Shown here in pieces: positions 1 to 11,609 of a DNA stretch of 64,000 bases. Each line of letters opens with the position of its first letter. Position 1 is the first letter of the stretch. The DNA comes from Akebia trifoliata (lineage: Eukaryota; Streptophyta; Magnoliopsida; Ranunculales; Lardizabalaceae): contig JADQWC010000713.1 of NCBI GenBank assembly GCA_017979445.1, positions 1-64,000 on the forward strand, given 5' to 3'. The translations under genes were made by a program, and so were the position numbers. Below the pieces are notes generated by a model. The model ran no database searches. It was not told the DNA's origin and was given only the letters and a program-made list of their open reading frames with translations.

Positions 1-525
1 CAAACCACATGATTGATGCACTCAAGCTACCCACTACGCAACACCCTACACTTTATATTATAGGTTGGGCGGACGATGAATGCAAGAAGAATGTGACAAG
101 ACAATACTTCATTCTTTTGGTATTGGGCAATATAAATATGAGTTATTGGTGACATCATCCCAATGCAAACATGTTACATCCTCTTGGGAAGGCCTTAGTA
201 TCATGATAATGATGTCACGTATAGAGAAAAGTCAATATCTATTCTTTCATGTATAATGGTGTCAAAGTAATCTTACATCTTCCTATGCCAAGTCAAGGCT
301 TCCTACCTAGTCAAGGAGAAGAGCACATATTTTCTTTCTACCAACATCAATGAGAACTTAAAAAAAGCAAGCCAAGTGTTCACGGTGGTAGTGCAACCTT
401 CCAATCAGGACCGTCCTACTCAAGTTCCTCCTCAAGTGCAACCCTCATTGAAGAATTTTCATGTGTTCTTCCTTCAGACTTGTTAGATTCATTGCCTCCT
501 ATGATAAATATAAATGAAGAGATAT
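1..525 (+). pseudogene. Ty3/gypsy pol remnant (protease and RT-linker)
   Basis: Broken plus-strand frames read IDALKLPTTQHP, then IIGWADDE, and after frameshifts MQTCYILLGRP. Near 450-520 another frame reads LIEEFSCVLPSDLLDSLPPM. This order matches the retropepsin C-terminus, with its LLGRP motif, followed by the linker before reverse transcriptase in plant Ty3/gypsy (chromovirus-type) polyproteins. Several stops and frameshifts mean it cannot be translated whole. The left edge of the window cuts it, so the 5' part is unseen, and no RT core follows. The family is recognised from motif order only. Confidence 0.6.
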
Positions 526-1689
526 CACAAGTACAATACTTGCAAATTGCAGTAAAGAGCTGTGAAAGGCTCTAACCGCAATAGGTAAAAGAATATAATC
601 CCCATGCTTGAATAATGAGACTCATAGTAAAAATTGTAATGGGAAACACAAGCTTGCAATGAACTATAAGAAAACTATTTTAAAAAATTTAGAAATTAGT
701 CAAAAACAACATTTCATTGATTACCTAGGAATATAAAGATCACAGAAGTTTCAGTATCTATCCTCAGAAACCTATATTAAAATTGAAGAATATGGATCAG
801 ATAATAACTAGGCAATGCTAGCACTTGGCTTATTACATTTGAAAAGAAGAAATGAGCCAACATGAAAGACACGATGAAAGGATACCTCAAACTGCTTTGA
901 ATCCAAAGCCCTAATAGGTTTTGAAAGGTCTCGAAAAGTTAACGATTTTTTAAAGTCAAGTTTGAAAATAGTTACCTGCATAGAAGGAAAGACTTCCTTA
1001 TGAGTCCTCTAAAACAATTTGGAATACACATTTAATTCTCTAAATAAACAAGACTCCTAAGGGCTTGCACTTGAAACATAATAATAAACAAGACTTCTTA
1101 GTATGTTGAGGATTTAGTCCCACATTACCTACAAGTTTTGAGAAAAAAGAGGAAGAAAGACAATACTTGTTATCCCTGTAATATTCCTTGGGTCATCCTT
1201 TTCCCTCCTCCTTTATCCGGGCTTGGGACCGGCAGTGTAAAACATTTAATTTTACAATGGCGGAGTAAAAAGGGGTTAGTTGACATACAAAAATAATTAA
1301 TTATTAGTTAAACAATATAAGTAAAAAAAATGTAAAAGTGTTTTGTAGATAAAGAACCTTATAGTGAAGAAGAACATTATGCATATATAAGTGTTCAAGT
1401 TCATAATTCCGCTGCTTTAAAATATGCTCAACCAACAAAAAGAGACACACTAATAGAAGGGAAACATTGCAAGTAGTAGTAAAACTTTAGAGGGGTTGTC
1501 CAAATACAACTACTAGTACTATTTAGCATCTAGACGTATGCTAAAAAAAGAATAGCTAGTTCACATTGTAAGTAGCATATAAAACCATGGACAAAACTAT
1601 TGCGAGATAACCCTAATAAAATTTTTTCACTACACAGTAAATCCGCCTATTCCAACTTCTCCTAGAATTCCTGCAAAATTGGTTCATTG
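526..1689. other. Non-coding stretch, no gene seen
   Basis: AT-rich sequence with no supported coding region. Around 1102-1250 there is a block resembling plant LTR sequence: a 'TTTAGTCCCACATTA' segment, then 'GGGCTTGGGACCGGCA' and a short palindromic 'TGTAAAACATTTAATTTTACA'. It may be an LTR remnant, but no partner repeat, PBS or target duplication was found. Confidence 0.4.
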
Positions 1690-2390
1690 GATAAGCGGGG
1701 TGTTTGCTATATGAATGATGTTAATAAAAATCTTGACATGACAAATAATCTGATTTCCATCTAGACACATGACAAATTGGACAATTATCTCTATATTCAT
1801 TCTCTTTCCAATAAAACGATGCAATCATTTGGACACGCGTATATCTGTTCATATTCCATTCCCAAGTCTTTGATCATTTTCATCGCTTGATAAGATTTAT
1901 CAGATAATGTGTTTCCATTTGGAAAAAATTTCTTAATCAATTCAAGTAGTTCATTAAAACTATTGTCAAACAATTATGTCATGCCTTTAAGTTGTATAAC
2001 TCAACAATAATTGACAACTTTGTCAATTCCTTTGGACATGAAGGGTATAATGATTGTCTTGCATTGTAGCATAAAGTCTTGTATCGTCTTGCTTAATGGT
2101 CTTCATGATCATGAGATTTTACTGACATCAGCATTTCCCATATTTTCCATAATAACATCAGCATTTCCACTTGTTTTTTAAAATGCATTATTAACAAGTT
2201 CACCCATTCTTGGATAGTTATCGTTATGTTGATTAAGAGGGTTATTTACAGAATTTGTTGATGGTTGTTCTTCACTTAATGATTCACGTTCTCCATGAAC
2301 AAACCATACAATATATGTTTGATCAATATCATTTATGATCAAATGTTCCAAAATCATTTCAATAGAAATTTTGACAATAAAATCCAAAAA
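1690..2390 (-). pseudogene. CACTA (En/Spm) TNP2-like transposase remnant
   Basis: Reading the minus strand from about 2387, the first block is LEHLIINDIDQTYIVWFVHGE. This matches the transposase-associated N-terminal domain of TNP2-type CACTA transposases, which ends in a conserved W..HGE. After stops, 2030-1985 gives ELTKLSIIVELYNLKA. Then 1965-1805 gives FDNSFNELLELIKKFFPNGN and IYACPNDCIV. A one-base frameshift near 1813 leads into YWKENEYRDNCPICHVSRWK, at about 1812-1750. The order of these blocks is as in TNP2. The catalytic half is absent. Multiple stops and the frameshift make it a pseudogene, and the rest of the protein was probably lost to the left. Confidence 0.75.
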
Positions 2391-2525
2391 TAATTTAACC
2401 CTATTAAAATATTATTCATTTGTCCTTGTTTTAGTCATCCATGTTTTGCTATTTGATAATTTATTCTATAAAGTTGAGATAACATATCAGTTTGAATAGG
2501 ATTCGCCTATGACTCAAAAAAGTAT

Positions 2526-2563
2526 TTTTAAGTCCCCTTATAAGAATCCTTGAATCCTCATAC

Positions 2564-2607
<44 letters not shown>

Positions 2608-2640
2608 AGGATTCAAGGATTCTTATAAGGGGACTTAAAA
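2526..2640. repeat. Perfect 40-bp inverted repeat around an (AT)n core
   Basis: Arms 2526-2565 and 2601-2640 are exact reverse complements over 40 bp. The left arm begins TTTTAAGTCCCCTTATAAGA. They are separated by a 35-bp alternating AT tract. The whole would fold into a long hairpin. It looks like a MITE-type palindrome with a microsatellite at its apex, possibly a relative of the TA-associated elements at 25 kb. No clear target duplication was identified. Confidence 0.7.
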
Positions 2641-4370
2641 GTTATTTTCTATACATATAGAGTCAATAACCTTGGATTCCCTAGCAAGACATAATAGAAA
2701 AAGAAAACCTTTAGTTATATTAATTTTTAAATGTTAGAGTTCCAAGATCTGTTTGTATGGAAGATGTATTAAATTCTCATCCAATTTTTCAAGAGAGACT
2801 AACATTCTCCATACATGGTTTTTGACCAAATTAATGGCAAAATAATAATAAATAAATAAACATAACTACCCCAATAGTAAATAATTGAATAAGAGACTTA
2901 TAAATCTTTTGTTTCCTATTAAAGACTTGTTTTCTTTTTTAAGATATAAAATAAAATTTATGTGTTGATCAAAATGAAATTAGGTTTGCTTAACCCATCC
3001 AATCCGTCCAAAATTACCTAACTTGGGCTAACCTAAGTTCAGCTCAATTTTAAAAACTCAATCTCTACCCCATTCTAATTGCTTCTTCTATTTCTATATT
3101 CAAGGTCTAACATCTACAAGTTAGTAATCTACATTACATTACATACTCAATTAATCCAATCTTTAAGTCAAGATTCAATGTTCAATTCCAAGAGTACTCA
3201 AGAGACTAAGAGTCTACAAGTACAACTCTTCTACAATAATACTACAAGTACTTACAAATATCAAGATTCAAGCTTATAACAGAACCAACATTTATAGCAT
3301 TGAAATGTTGTTCACAACTTGAAAGAAATTGAAATTAAGTCGAGGTACTCCAAAAAAATATGAATTACCTGCTAATCACATGATTTTTAATGTGAAACCG
3401 AACCAACACAACAATTTATAACAGAACCAACATCTATAGCATTAAAATACTATTCACAGCTTGAAAGAAATTGAAATTAAGTTGAGGTTCCCCAACAAAT
3501 AATGAGCTATGAAATCTAAATTTTATTTATTTATATTTGTAACTTACTGAGGAATCTCCTGGTCTTGGTGAATGCTCAAGTCAACTTTATTCTTAAACCA
3601 ATTTTTCGTATTCAAAAATGTATTTGCAATCCTTATGTTTTGTGTAAACCCGGCCAGTCGGCCAACTTACATTGCAAGCAATCTGCCATTTTGATACCTA
3701 GAAGAAAAATTCATACATCCTTATAGGGTTAATATGGAAAATCATCATTGTATGAAATCCATGAATCTCTGAAGTTGAAAGATGTTGAAATTATGATTAC
3801 AATCTCAGATAAAAAACCTAAATCTTCAATCTAAATCCGAAGATATCGAATAAAAAAATCCTAATAGAATCTATATAAAGAAAAGAAGGATTAGAGAAAG
3901 TACCTAGCCCGTAGTCATGATGATTCTTGGCTTGTCGCTTGAGGTGATGCAGCAGGTAACCGTACCCTTGTGATCAATGCGATCGAGAGATGAGAGATCA
4001 CTTTGAGATATCAGAGGTAGGTAGAGAGATCAAATAGAGAGGGAGATGAAGACTATGGAGAAAGACAGATCGAGAGAGATTGATCAATTGATCGATCAGA
4101 TAGAGGGAGAGATATAAGATCGATCGAGAGAAACAAAGAGAGATCGAGGGGTCGATCGAAAGAGACTATGAGAGAGAAATGGAGAGGCCGAGAAATGGAG
4201 AGGTCGATCGAGAGAGATAGAGAGAGATGAGATCAAGAGGTCGATCGAGGGAGAGAGAGAGACAGAGTTCGGTTCATTCCAAAAGAACGAGACGGCAATT
4301 TGGAATTTAAAATCACTATTAAAATGGTTTCAAAAGGTAAAACAGTTTAATGCCATTTTAAATGTTTGTT
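2641..4370. other. Interior of the decayed CACTA element, non-coding
   Basis: No coding region is supported. About 3960-4270 is a purine-rich stretch of GATCGA and GAGAGA words. Direct near-copies occur at about 3278-3350 and 3419-3490 (shared 'CATTTATAGCATTGAAAT'-like and 'CTTGAAAGAAATTGAAATTAAG' words). If the terminus at 4395 and the TNP2 remnant belong together, this is the 5' leader of the element. Confidence 0.4.
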
Positions 4371-4395
4371 CCTATTTCGCAATTTTTTTGTAGTG
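4371..4395 (-). repeat. CACTA-type terminal inverted repeat (one end)
   Basis: On the minus strand the sequence ending at 4395 reads CACTACAAAAAAATTGCG, the diagnostic CACTA terminus. Inside it, 4290-4370 carries short repeated AATGGCAT/AAATGG words typical of subterminal repeats. The strand agrees with the TNP2 remnant at 1690-2390, so this would be the 5' end of that element. The opposite end was not found; a CACTACA at 1626 lacks the rest of the motif. Confidence 0.65.
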
Positions 4396-6035
4396 TCTGC
4401 CATTCTCACAGCCACTATCGTCATCACCGCATGATTATTGCCCCATCAAAGTTATTGTCAACCTGACCCACAACTACCATTAAGAGAGCAACAAATACGA
4501 ACAAATATCAGTTTTTGATGAGTCGATCAAGCAGCCACAAATATGAAATTGAAGTACTTAAAGATCCAACAATGTTGCTGAAGTAATGTAGGTTGTGAAG
4601 GTCACCTTTGTCCGCAATCAATTTCCTTTCAACCAAGCTACTTTTTGTCCATCCGATGTGAAACTAGACTTTCATAACCAACCAAAGAGAAATCTCTCTT
4701 CCACTAATTTTCATTTAAAACCATAGTTCAAAGCGGAGAAAGAAGTTAGTAGCCAAGACCCCAATGGAAAATTACTTTTGGCCAATCAAAGAAAAAGCAA
4801 GCAGATATCATTCCACTTTAACTAATTTAACCAATAACAACAAGGTACACAAATTAGAATTATTTTGCAGAATCTGAATTGCTTAAAACCTCTTTTCTCA
4901 GAGACAATTTCTCCATCAGGAAAAAACATCGAGACAGCCTCAATTGAGATAGTACGATATACTCTGGGGGATTCGCAAAACATTGAATGTTTCATGGCCA
5001 ATGTTTAGTTTCAGTCTCCACATAAACTGGTTTTAAAACTTAACTTGATTTAAATGTCCACTAATTTGGGTGGAGTCTAGTCAACAACTCGCAATTTGAC
5101 TCATAAACAAGTATAGTCCCATAACTCGGTAGATTTTCTAACCCAACCTCGGTGTATTTTCAAATGGGTTTGCACTGATGATGAGTTGACTGGACGATTT
5201 GCCAAGTTGACCTGACCGGTTGGTTCCATTGAGTCCGGAGGAGGCCGGGGTCGAGTCCCTTTGAAATCAAATCAAGTCAACTAAACCAATGAGTTTAGGA
5301 TGTTGTTCCCTGTACTGAAATAACTACTATACAACAAAGATGTACGTACCTTCAAAGAAGAACAGTATAGAAGAAACTCAATAATTTTGTTTTCACTTTG
5401 CCAGCTAGAATTAGATCCTGCAATTGAAGAAATCAGCCAGTTATAGAGATATTGATAGGGTAAATAATAACCACTGTACATTGAGATATATATGCAATAA
5501 GATTAAAAAAAAATAGTGGTATGATCCTGTGACGGCTTGGAGATCAGTGTGATTTACTATAATTTTTAAATATTCTTTATCCATATATATATATATAAAA
5601 AAAAAAGACTAATGATGAATGCATGCGGTTGTGGTACGCGGATGATGTAGCAAGGGGTATGGTTCTATGTATCCTGATGAAAAAGATCTATGGTTCTCTA
5701 CCCTTGCCATGTCAGCCGTGTATTCAACCGTGTGCATTCATCACAACTCAAAAAAAATTGTGATTGGACATCTTTGAATCCACATCTTATAAATACAAAA
5801 ATTTAAGTCCAAGTGTTTATTACAAAATAATTTCTACACAAGCCAACTTGGTATTTATGTGGGTGAGACTATTTGAGATACCAGATTTTAAAACAAGGTG
5901 TAAGAATCATTTACGTCAAATAACAGACGAATTGGGGGTAATACAATTAAGAAAATGGGGAAAAAAGTAACTAACAAATAAATAATGATTATGAACTCAC
6001 GCTTGATGCCCCCACATGTACCCAAATGCATCCCA

Positions 6036-6069
<34 letters not shown>

Positions 6070-6297
6070 AATTGAAGAAAACACCATAGGTCAGGTTGGT
6101 TAATTTATAACTGAACCCATTCCGAACCATTTGGTAAGAGGTTACAAAGGAATATAAAATGAAAGGTGGGTTAAAAAGTAAATAAAATAAATAAATGAAT
6201 ACTGACATGAAATGTTTTAGTATAACATCAATGCGCGATAATAATGGCTTGCAAAGTAGAACTACAAACTCACCAATTAATAGGATGGCTTATAGAA
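4396..6297. other. Intergenic sequence 3' of the NLR gene
   Basis: No gene is supported. The stretch holds a poly(A) run at about 6041-6067 and a short TA/A-rich tract near 5583-5606. An open frame at 5888-6208 (-) is mostly the poly(A) run read as poly-Phe and is not a gene. Confidence 0.4.
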
Positions 6298-9052
6298 TCA
6301 ATCCAATTGGATGGAGGGTATGTGTTGGACTTTGTACCAATCCGCTCCTTTTTCACATCTAATCCTGTCTTTGAATCCTTTTGGCATTTTAAAGATCTTC
6401 AATTCTTCAAGCGTAGCGACAAACCTTAATCCTTCCGGAACCATCCTTAGTTTCTTGCAATCGTTAATCTGTAACTGCTTAAGATATGGCATCGCTCCTT
6501 CCTCCAGTACCCATTCCTCTAATTCTCCCAATCCAAGAAGAATTAGAAATTGGAGTTGAGGAAAACCTTTTGCCGAGCAAACCATTTCCTTACCTTCATA
6601 AGAGTTCCGTACTAATCTAAGGGAAGTTAAGTCCTGGAGATTTTGCAGTGCTGCCATCGGATCTTGTCGAAGTCTGGAATTACTCAAGGTTAACCTGGTG
6701 AGGTTTGGTGGCCATTGTTGAAGATTCTCCATGTGTCCATTCAGACGTAGTTTGAGAAGATGATTACAACATAAAAGTGGTTCCAGATCAGGAAATGTTT
6801 GGTTTTCATTATCCAATACAAAACCCAAGGATCGAAGTGGGCATTTTTCCGACATAAAGACGTTAGAGTCGAGTACGTCCTTAACTTGTGAGCTTGACAG
6901 TCCTCTTATCCCCAGTTTTTGAAGATTAGTCAAACTTGCCAAACCTTTTTCTATCCAATTCCCTGCCTTTATATTCCAAAGAGTTTGAAGATTTATCAAA
7001 CTCTCCACTTTCAAATGACTACTCTCAAACTGATAACTCAGGTATAAATGTCTTAATTGCTTCATCTTCCATATCACATTGGGAACCTTGCCCCGATCAA
7101 AATCCACCCTTAAATCTAGGGTTTGTAAACTTTGTAAACTGCCTAAAGATGCTTTTGGAATCTCTTTTATATCAGTACCCCGTAACCCTAAGTACCTCAA
7201 GTGAATTAGCTTTCCAATATATTTTGGTAATATAATTTTCTCATTGAATTTCAGATTGGTGATATCTAAGACTCTAAGTAACTTGAGGTCTCGGTAAATG
7301 AATTTCAAACTTGTTTCTGGGGAAATTTTTTCTGGATTGAAGAATAAAAGAGTACGAATAAGTGGAGATGAATGAGCTGAGGAAACATACCTTGCATGGT
7401 AACGATGAATTGCCTTTCGACGCAATTTATTATTAGCAGAGGGTTCATTGGAATCTCCATAAAAGATATCAAGGAAGTTTTCTTCCCTTGCCTTTTTGAT
7501 GCAGAGGTCTCGCATAAGGTCATGTAGACGGATTGTCTTAATCCTTCCTGTGACACTCCTTGTGCCCATCTGAACCATGCACCTATTAATCATCTCGACT
7601 ACATACTCTTCTCCAATATCCTCCATAGTTTCTCCTTGTTCTTGTCTTATAAAACCTTCTGCAACCCACAATCGGATCAATTTCGTTGTGGGGATCTCAG
7701 AGTCCTCGGGGAAAACACCCAAATAGAGAAAGCATGGTTTCAGTCGATAGGGCAAATCATTATAGCTTAAAGCTAAAATCCCCTCAACTCCATGTTGCCC
7801 TTCTTTACTTAAGTGAGAACCAATGTGTGTACCCACAATCTCCCACTCATGTGGCTCCTTTGTTGCCAACAGCCCTCCAAGTACTGCAACTGCTAGAGGC
7901 AGACCACCACATTTTCTTACCATCTCTCTTCCCATCTTCTCCAAATTAGGAGGACAATTAGTACTAGCATTTCCATGGAATGCTTTCTTACAAAGCAACT
8001 CCCAACTTTGCCCTTCTGATAAAAGTTGTGGTTGGTGAAGGAATGTCGTTGCATCAACATGCCTGGCAATATCTTTGTTACGGGTGGTGAGCATTAGTTT
8101 ACTTCCAATCTTCCCATTTGGAAAGGCAGATTTTAGAACATCCCAAGTATCATTAGTCCATATATCATCCAAGACCACCAAATACTTCTTCCCTTTCAAG
8201 AAATTGTGAAGTCTCAGCACCAACTTTTCCTCTCCCATATTACCAATCATCTCCATTTCCTGGTCAGTTGGTTTGCTTACTCCTTCTATGATCTCCTGCA
8301 AAACATCTCTCCTTCTACATTGTTGCGATATAAAAACCCAAACATAGCAATCAAAATGATGCTTAACAATATTGCGATTGTAAATTTTCTTTGCAAGAGT
8401 GGTCTTACCCAGACCTCCCATACCAACAATAGAAATCACGCGAAGACGTTCGTCCTCTTTGACCAACTCTGCTACTAATGTCTCTACGTCCTTCTCCAAG
8501 CCAATGATATCCCTATCCTCAACATAAGGGTAGGACCGTCTCAACTGCCGCAAATTCTCATTAACCGAACTAGTCCGTTCTCCTTCGCCAATGTTTCTCA
8601 GGCCATATGTTTCTTGCCGACGAGAGATGTCACGGATCCTATTTTGGATTGTTTCAATCTTCTTTCCAAGTTCCCCGAGGATTTTCCTGTTAAAAGTATG
8701 GGATGTGAAGCATTATAACAATAACTAAGAAAATAGATCCAATTCTATGAGAATGTACGTACCAATTCAATAAACCTCGAATACCCCGTTGCCTGTTGGA
8801 TACAACTTTGAGGACGAATTCATCGATGATGTCCTCAGCATCAAAAGCAACATCTCTTATATCCGCAACCCATCTCTGAACAAGCTCATCTCCTTCTTGC
8901 TTTGTGTCGGCGTCTTTCAGGAAGCACTGCATCCACTTAAATTCAATCTGCAACCACTCCAACTTCTCTTGCACTCGTCGCAAGAAAACAGCATGTTGAA
9001 TGAGCAACTGACTAAGTCTTTCCACAACAAAGGAAACTACATGGTCGGCCAT
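6298..9052 (-). CDS. CC-NBS-LRR (CNL) disease-resistance protein, RPP13-like
   Basis: Intracellular immune receptor of the coiled-coil NLR class. Exon 1 is 9052-8763 and exon 2 is 8686-6298, with a 76-bp GT-AG intron. Splicing joins in phase (TG|G gives Trp97), for 892 codons ending in TGA at 6298-6300. Residues 1-97 are an Rx-type coiled coil with an EDVID-like motif (EDIID, 73-77). The NB-ARC follows: P-loop GMGGLGKTT at about 185-193, kinase-2 LVVLDD at 266-271, RNBS-B GSKLMLTTRN at 291-300, GLPLA at 358-362, RNBS-D CFLYLGVFPED at 415-425 and an MHD-position motif LHD at 484-486. Leucine-rich repeats fill about 565-880. The start is the first ATG, with the family's usual N-terminus (MADHVVSFV). 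Length is normal and no stop or frameshift is seen. It is probably a functional receptor; the effector it recognises cannot be told. Confidence 0.93.
8687..8762 (-). other. Intron of the NLR gene (76 bp)
   Basis: The donor GTACGTAC starts at 8762 and the acceptor CTTTTAACAG ends at 8687, both on the minus strand. An alternative donor 4 bases further in would put exon 2 out of frame with an early stop, so the 8762 donor is preferred. Without splicing, the first frame ends at 8690. Confidence 0.85.
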
Positions 9053-9145
9053 ATTATCTTCTTCTACTCTTACCTCAATTCAGCTTACTAACGTTGGAGG
9101 TTGTCTTGTCCTTCCCTATATTTTATATATATAATACAACAAAAT
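9053..9145 (-). promoter_or_regulatory. Probable core promoter and short 5' UTR of the NLR gene
   Basis: About 65-90 bp upstream of the NLR ATG the minus strand holds an AT-rich TATATATAAAATATAG segment (about 9119-9138) that could serve as a TATA box. A pyrimidine-poor leader separates it from the start codon. The call rests on position and composition only. Confidence 0.35.
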
Positions 9146-9758
9146 AGTAATCCAATTTTTATTTATTTTTCTTATTATATATTGAAAAGATAGTTCTTTA
9201 CATTTGAGCCCACAACATAAAGTAAACTTGGAAAATGAAGTAAAGAATAAAGTTAGGGAATAACTTGCAGAAGAATTGTGAAACTCACCATTCCACAATG
9301 GGTGTGGGTCAATGGACATTCTGTCTGAATTACTTCTTTCAAGTTTATAATAGTATTTTATTTTACCATTGTACTTTTTCTTTTATAAGAATTCATGTTG
9401 TAGAAAAGTTAAAGAAAATTATAATTTAAAAAGCTTAAAAGAATAGGTTTTAAAGCTATATATATTTGCTTAGAAAAAGAGCAATATATATTTGGATCCT
9501 TGCACGGTTTGGTATCCAGAATCAAGGACGGATTTTGACATTATCCCTTGACTTAGTTCTTGTCTCGTTGACTAAAAGGAAATTACCTAAATGCACTTTT
9601 GTACAACCTCTAACACAAAAACCCACGTATTTTCTCTTCAAAACCATGCATCTTTATGTTCTTGAACCTTGTCAAGCAATTATAGTTTGCCCCCACTACA
9701 AGAAAATCCTTGCACCAACCCTGCCTGGAATCGAGTCAAATCTTAAATAATAGAGTTA
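9146..9758. other. Upstream region of the NLR gene, no other gene
   Basis: AT-rich sequence with no supported coding region. It presumably holds the distal promoter of the NLR gene. Confidence 0.35.
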
Positions 9759-9928
9759 TGCTAGAGTGACCTCAAGATTGGACCTCATATCGTACATCTT
9801 GACGTGAAAAGTGGATAGGAACCATATATGCTTTTTCACTCGTATCTCAAGGAAAGGAATCAATGGTGCCCATACACTTTCACATCAAGGTGTGCAATGT
9901 GAGGTCCAATGTTGAGGTCACTTCAGCA
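9759..9928. mobile_element. Small MITE with about 50-bp inverted repeats, TTA target duplication
   Basis: The left end TGCTAGAGTGACCTCAAG and the right end (reverse complement TGCTGAAGTGACCTCAAC) pair over roughly 50 bp with scattered mismatches. TTA occurs directly outside both ends (9756-9758 and 9929-9931). A 3-bp TTA/TAA duplication is the habit of PIF/Harbinger-type MITEs, but the terminal motif is not a clear Harbinger end. It lies about 0.7 kb upstream of the NLR start. Confidence 0.6.
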
Positions 9929-10435
9929 TTAAGTCTAAATGATATTCGACGCATTTTTTATTGGATTCTCCTCCAAGAATCTAAATTTGTCAAATTCAAT
10001 TTTCAAATCACTCGGATATTGGGTCAAGTTGGACCCATTTATGTCCTACATGTGAGGACTCTTCATGGAATCAATGATGTTACCTAGCCACTGTTATCTT
10101 TTAATAAAATTTTAGTAATTCCCCCATATGCAATTGGGGATGAGGTGAATATCCCTTTTAATTGATGATTTTACTGCGAAATTTTGATTTAGTAACTTAA
10201 ATTTTTTAGGGTATTTTAAATAAAATCAAAACTTTATCATTAGTTTTAGAAAAAAAATAATAATACTAATGATAAAAGGACTCGAAAATTCACTCTTTTG
10301 ACGTGGAATGTGCCAGAACCAGAACCAGAGATCTTTTCGTTGTGTATCTCGAAGAAAAATATCTATCGTTCTGTGAACATGCAACGTCGAAGGAATGAAT
10401 TTGAGACAGTTTATCACAACTACAAAAATAAAAAA
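9929..10435. other. Non-coding stretch
   Basis: AT-rich sequence with nothing recognisable between the MITE and the poly(G) run. Confidence 0.35.
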
Positions 10436-10438
10436 GGG

Positions 10439-10502
<64 letters not shown>
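10436..10502. repeat. Near-pure poly(G) tract, 67 bp
   Basis: 67 bases of G interrupted only by A at 10441 and 10472. Frames across it give poly-Gly, or poly-Pro on the other strand, and are not genes. Such a long G homopolymer in an AT-rich plant genome is unusual. The exact length may reflect read or assembly error. Confidence 0.9.
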
Positions 10503-10503
<1 letters not shown>

Positions 10504-11609
10504 TTTGACATTCGGTCAAAGGTAATCTAATCTTTCCTTTTATCGGGGAGTCTAATCCTACAACACTAATTTCACATGTGTGCTACTAAAATTCCTTTGA
10601 CCTGCATGGGAGAAGTTAAGAACTTTTTCTAAATAATTATTTGAAAAATAAATAATTGTGGTTATGAAATTTTTAATGGAGTATCCACCTCACACTAGAA
10701 TTTCTAGTGTGGACAAAAATCTAGAGTTCCCCACTTGAGATATAGGTGATCATTCTCCCCCCTCACTGTTTACCCTATCTTATTCTTATGAGATAGAGAC
10801 TCCAATCACCAAAGTGTAAGAGTGTTGGAGTAGTGTAGGTATTCCTGTAGATCATGGTTGCGGTATGGCAAACAAGAGCATGGATTTCAGGATAGTTATT
10901 CTAAGTATTTTCCTACGGCCATTGTTGTTAATTGATTATGTTTTCGTTGGGATCAAATTCTAGATTTACAGCTTTATAAGAAGAATCTCCAATAATTCGT
11001 AGTATATCCTTGTAGATTTCATTGCTTCAAAAGAAATATTTTAATTTATTTATCGATCGATTGATTGATATGATTAAAAAACCAAGATTGAATCTCTAAA
11101 TGGTCTTTCTAAAACCCTTGATTTGTGTTTTATTTAAACTTCTGTCAAATTTTCGGTTTTTGGGGTTTATAGGACGTTGTAGATATTGACGTACTCAAAT
11201 CTTTTTCGGTGGATGATAGTATTAATCGGGGTTGGGGTAGTTATAGAGATCAATTATTGAACTTTGTTGTAAAGACATGTCTACGGTGAAGGAAATCAAA
11301 TAGTTCATGGGTGTGGGATTGGTGATAGAACTTTTCTAGATATGTTGTAGGTTTGTATTTGTTTTACGTTGTCGATTAATTAGATTTTTCCATCATTGTG
11401 TTATTTTGTTTGTTGAGTTTTAAGGAGACCCCTCCCCTCCCTCCTCAAAAATAAAATAAAAAATTATTTCTTAAAACATTTAATAAATATAAGAGAGAGA
11501 GTGAGTGAGAGAGAGGAAAGAAAATCTGATACTAAGAAAGCGAGAACAGACGCATTGAATTGTAATGTTTGGCATTAGACTTGGGAAGCGAGTCATTTGA
11601 ATGCTTGAT
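10503..11609. other. Non-coding stretch
   Basis: No gene is supported. A short perfect palindrome CACACTAGAATTTCTAGTGTG lies near 10691-10711. A GA-rich tract lies around 11490-11525. Confidence 0.35.

Noticed and set aside
1102..1250. Possible TRIM or LTR with TAGTCCCACATT and GGGCTTGGGACCGG
   Set aside because: No second copy, PBS or target duplication in the window; left as a comment in the gap entry.
1626..1640. CACTACACAG as the second CACTA terminus
   Set aside because: Only the first seven bases match and there are no matching subterminal repeats.
6244..8478. Several plus-strand frames across NLR exon 2
   Set aside because: All lie opposite the clear NB-ARC/LRR coding strand and have no recognisable domain.
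8789..9091. Plus-strand frame of 100 codons over NLR exon 1
   Set aside because: Antisense shadow of the coiled-coil exon.
10226..10525. Open frames rich in Pro or Gly across the G tract, both strands
   Set aside because: They are translations of the poly(G)/poly(C) run; nothing outside the run resembles a protein.
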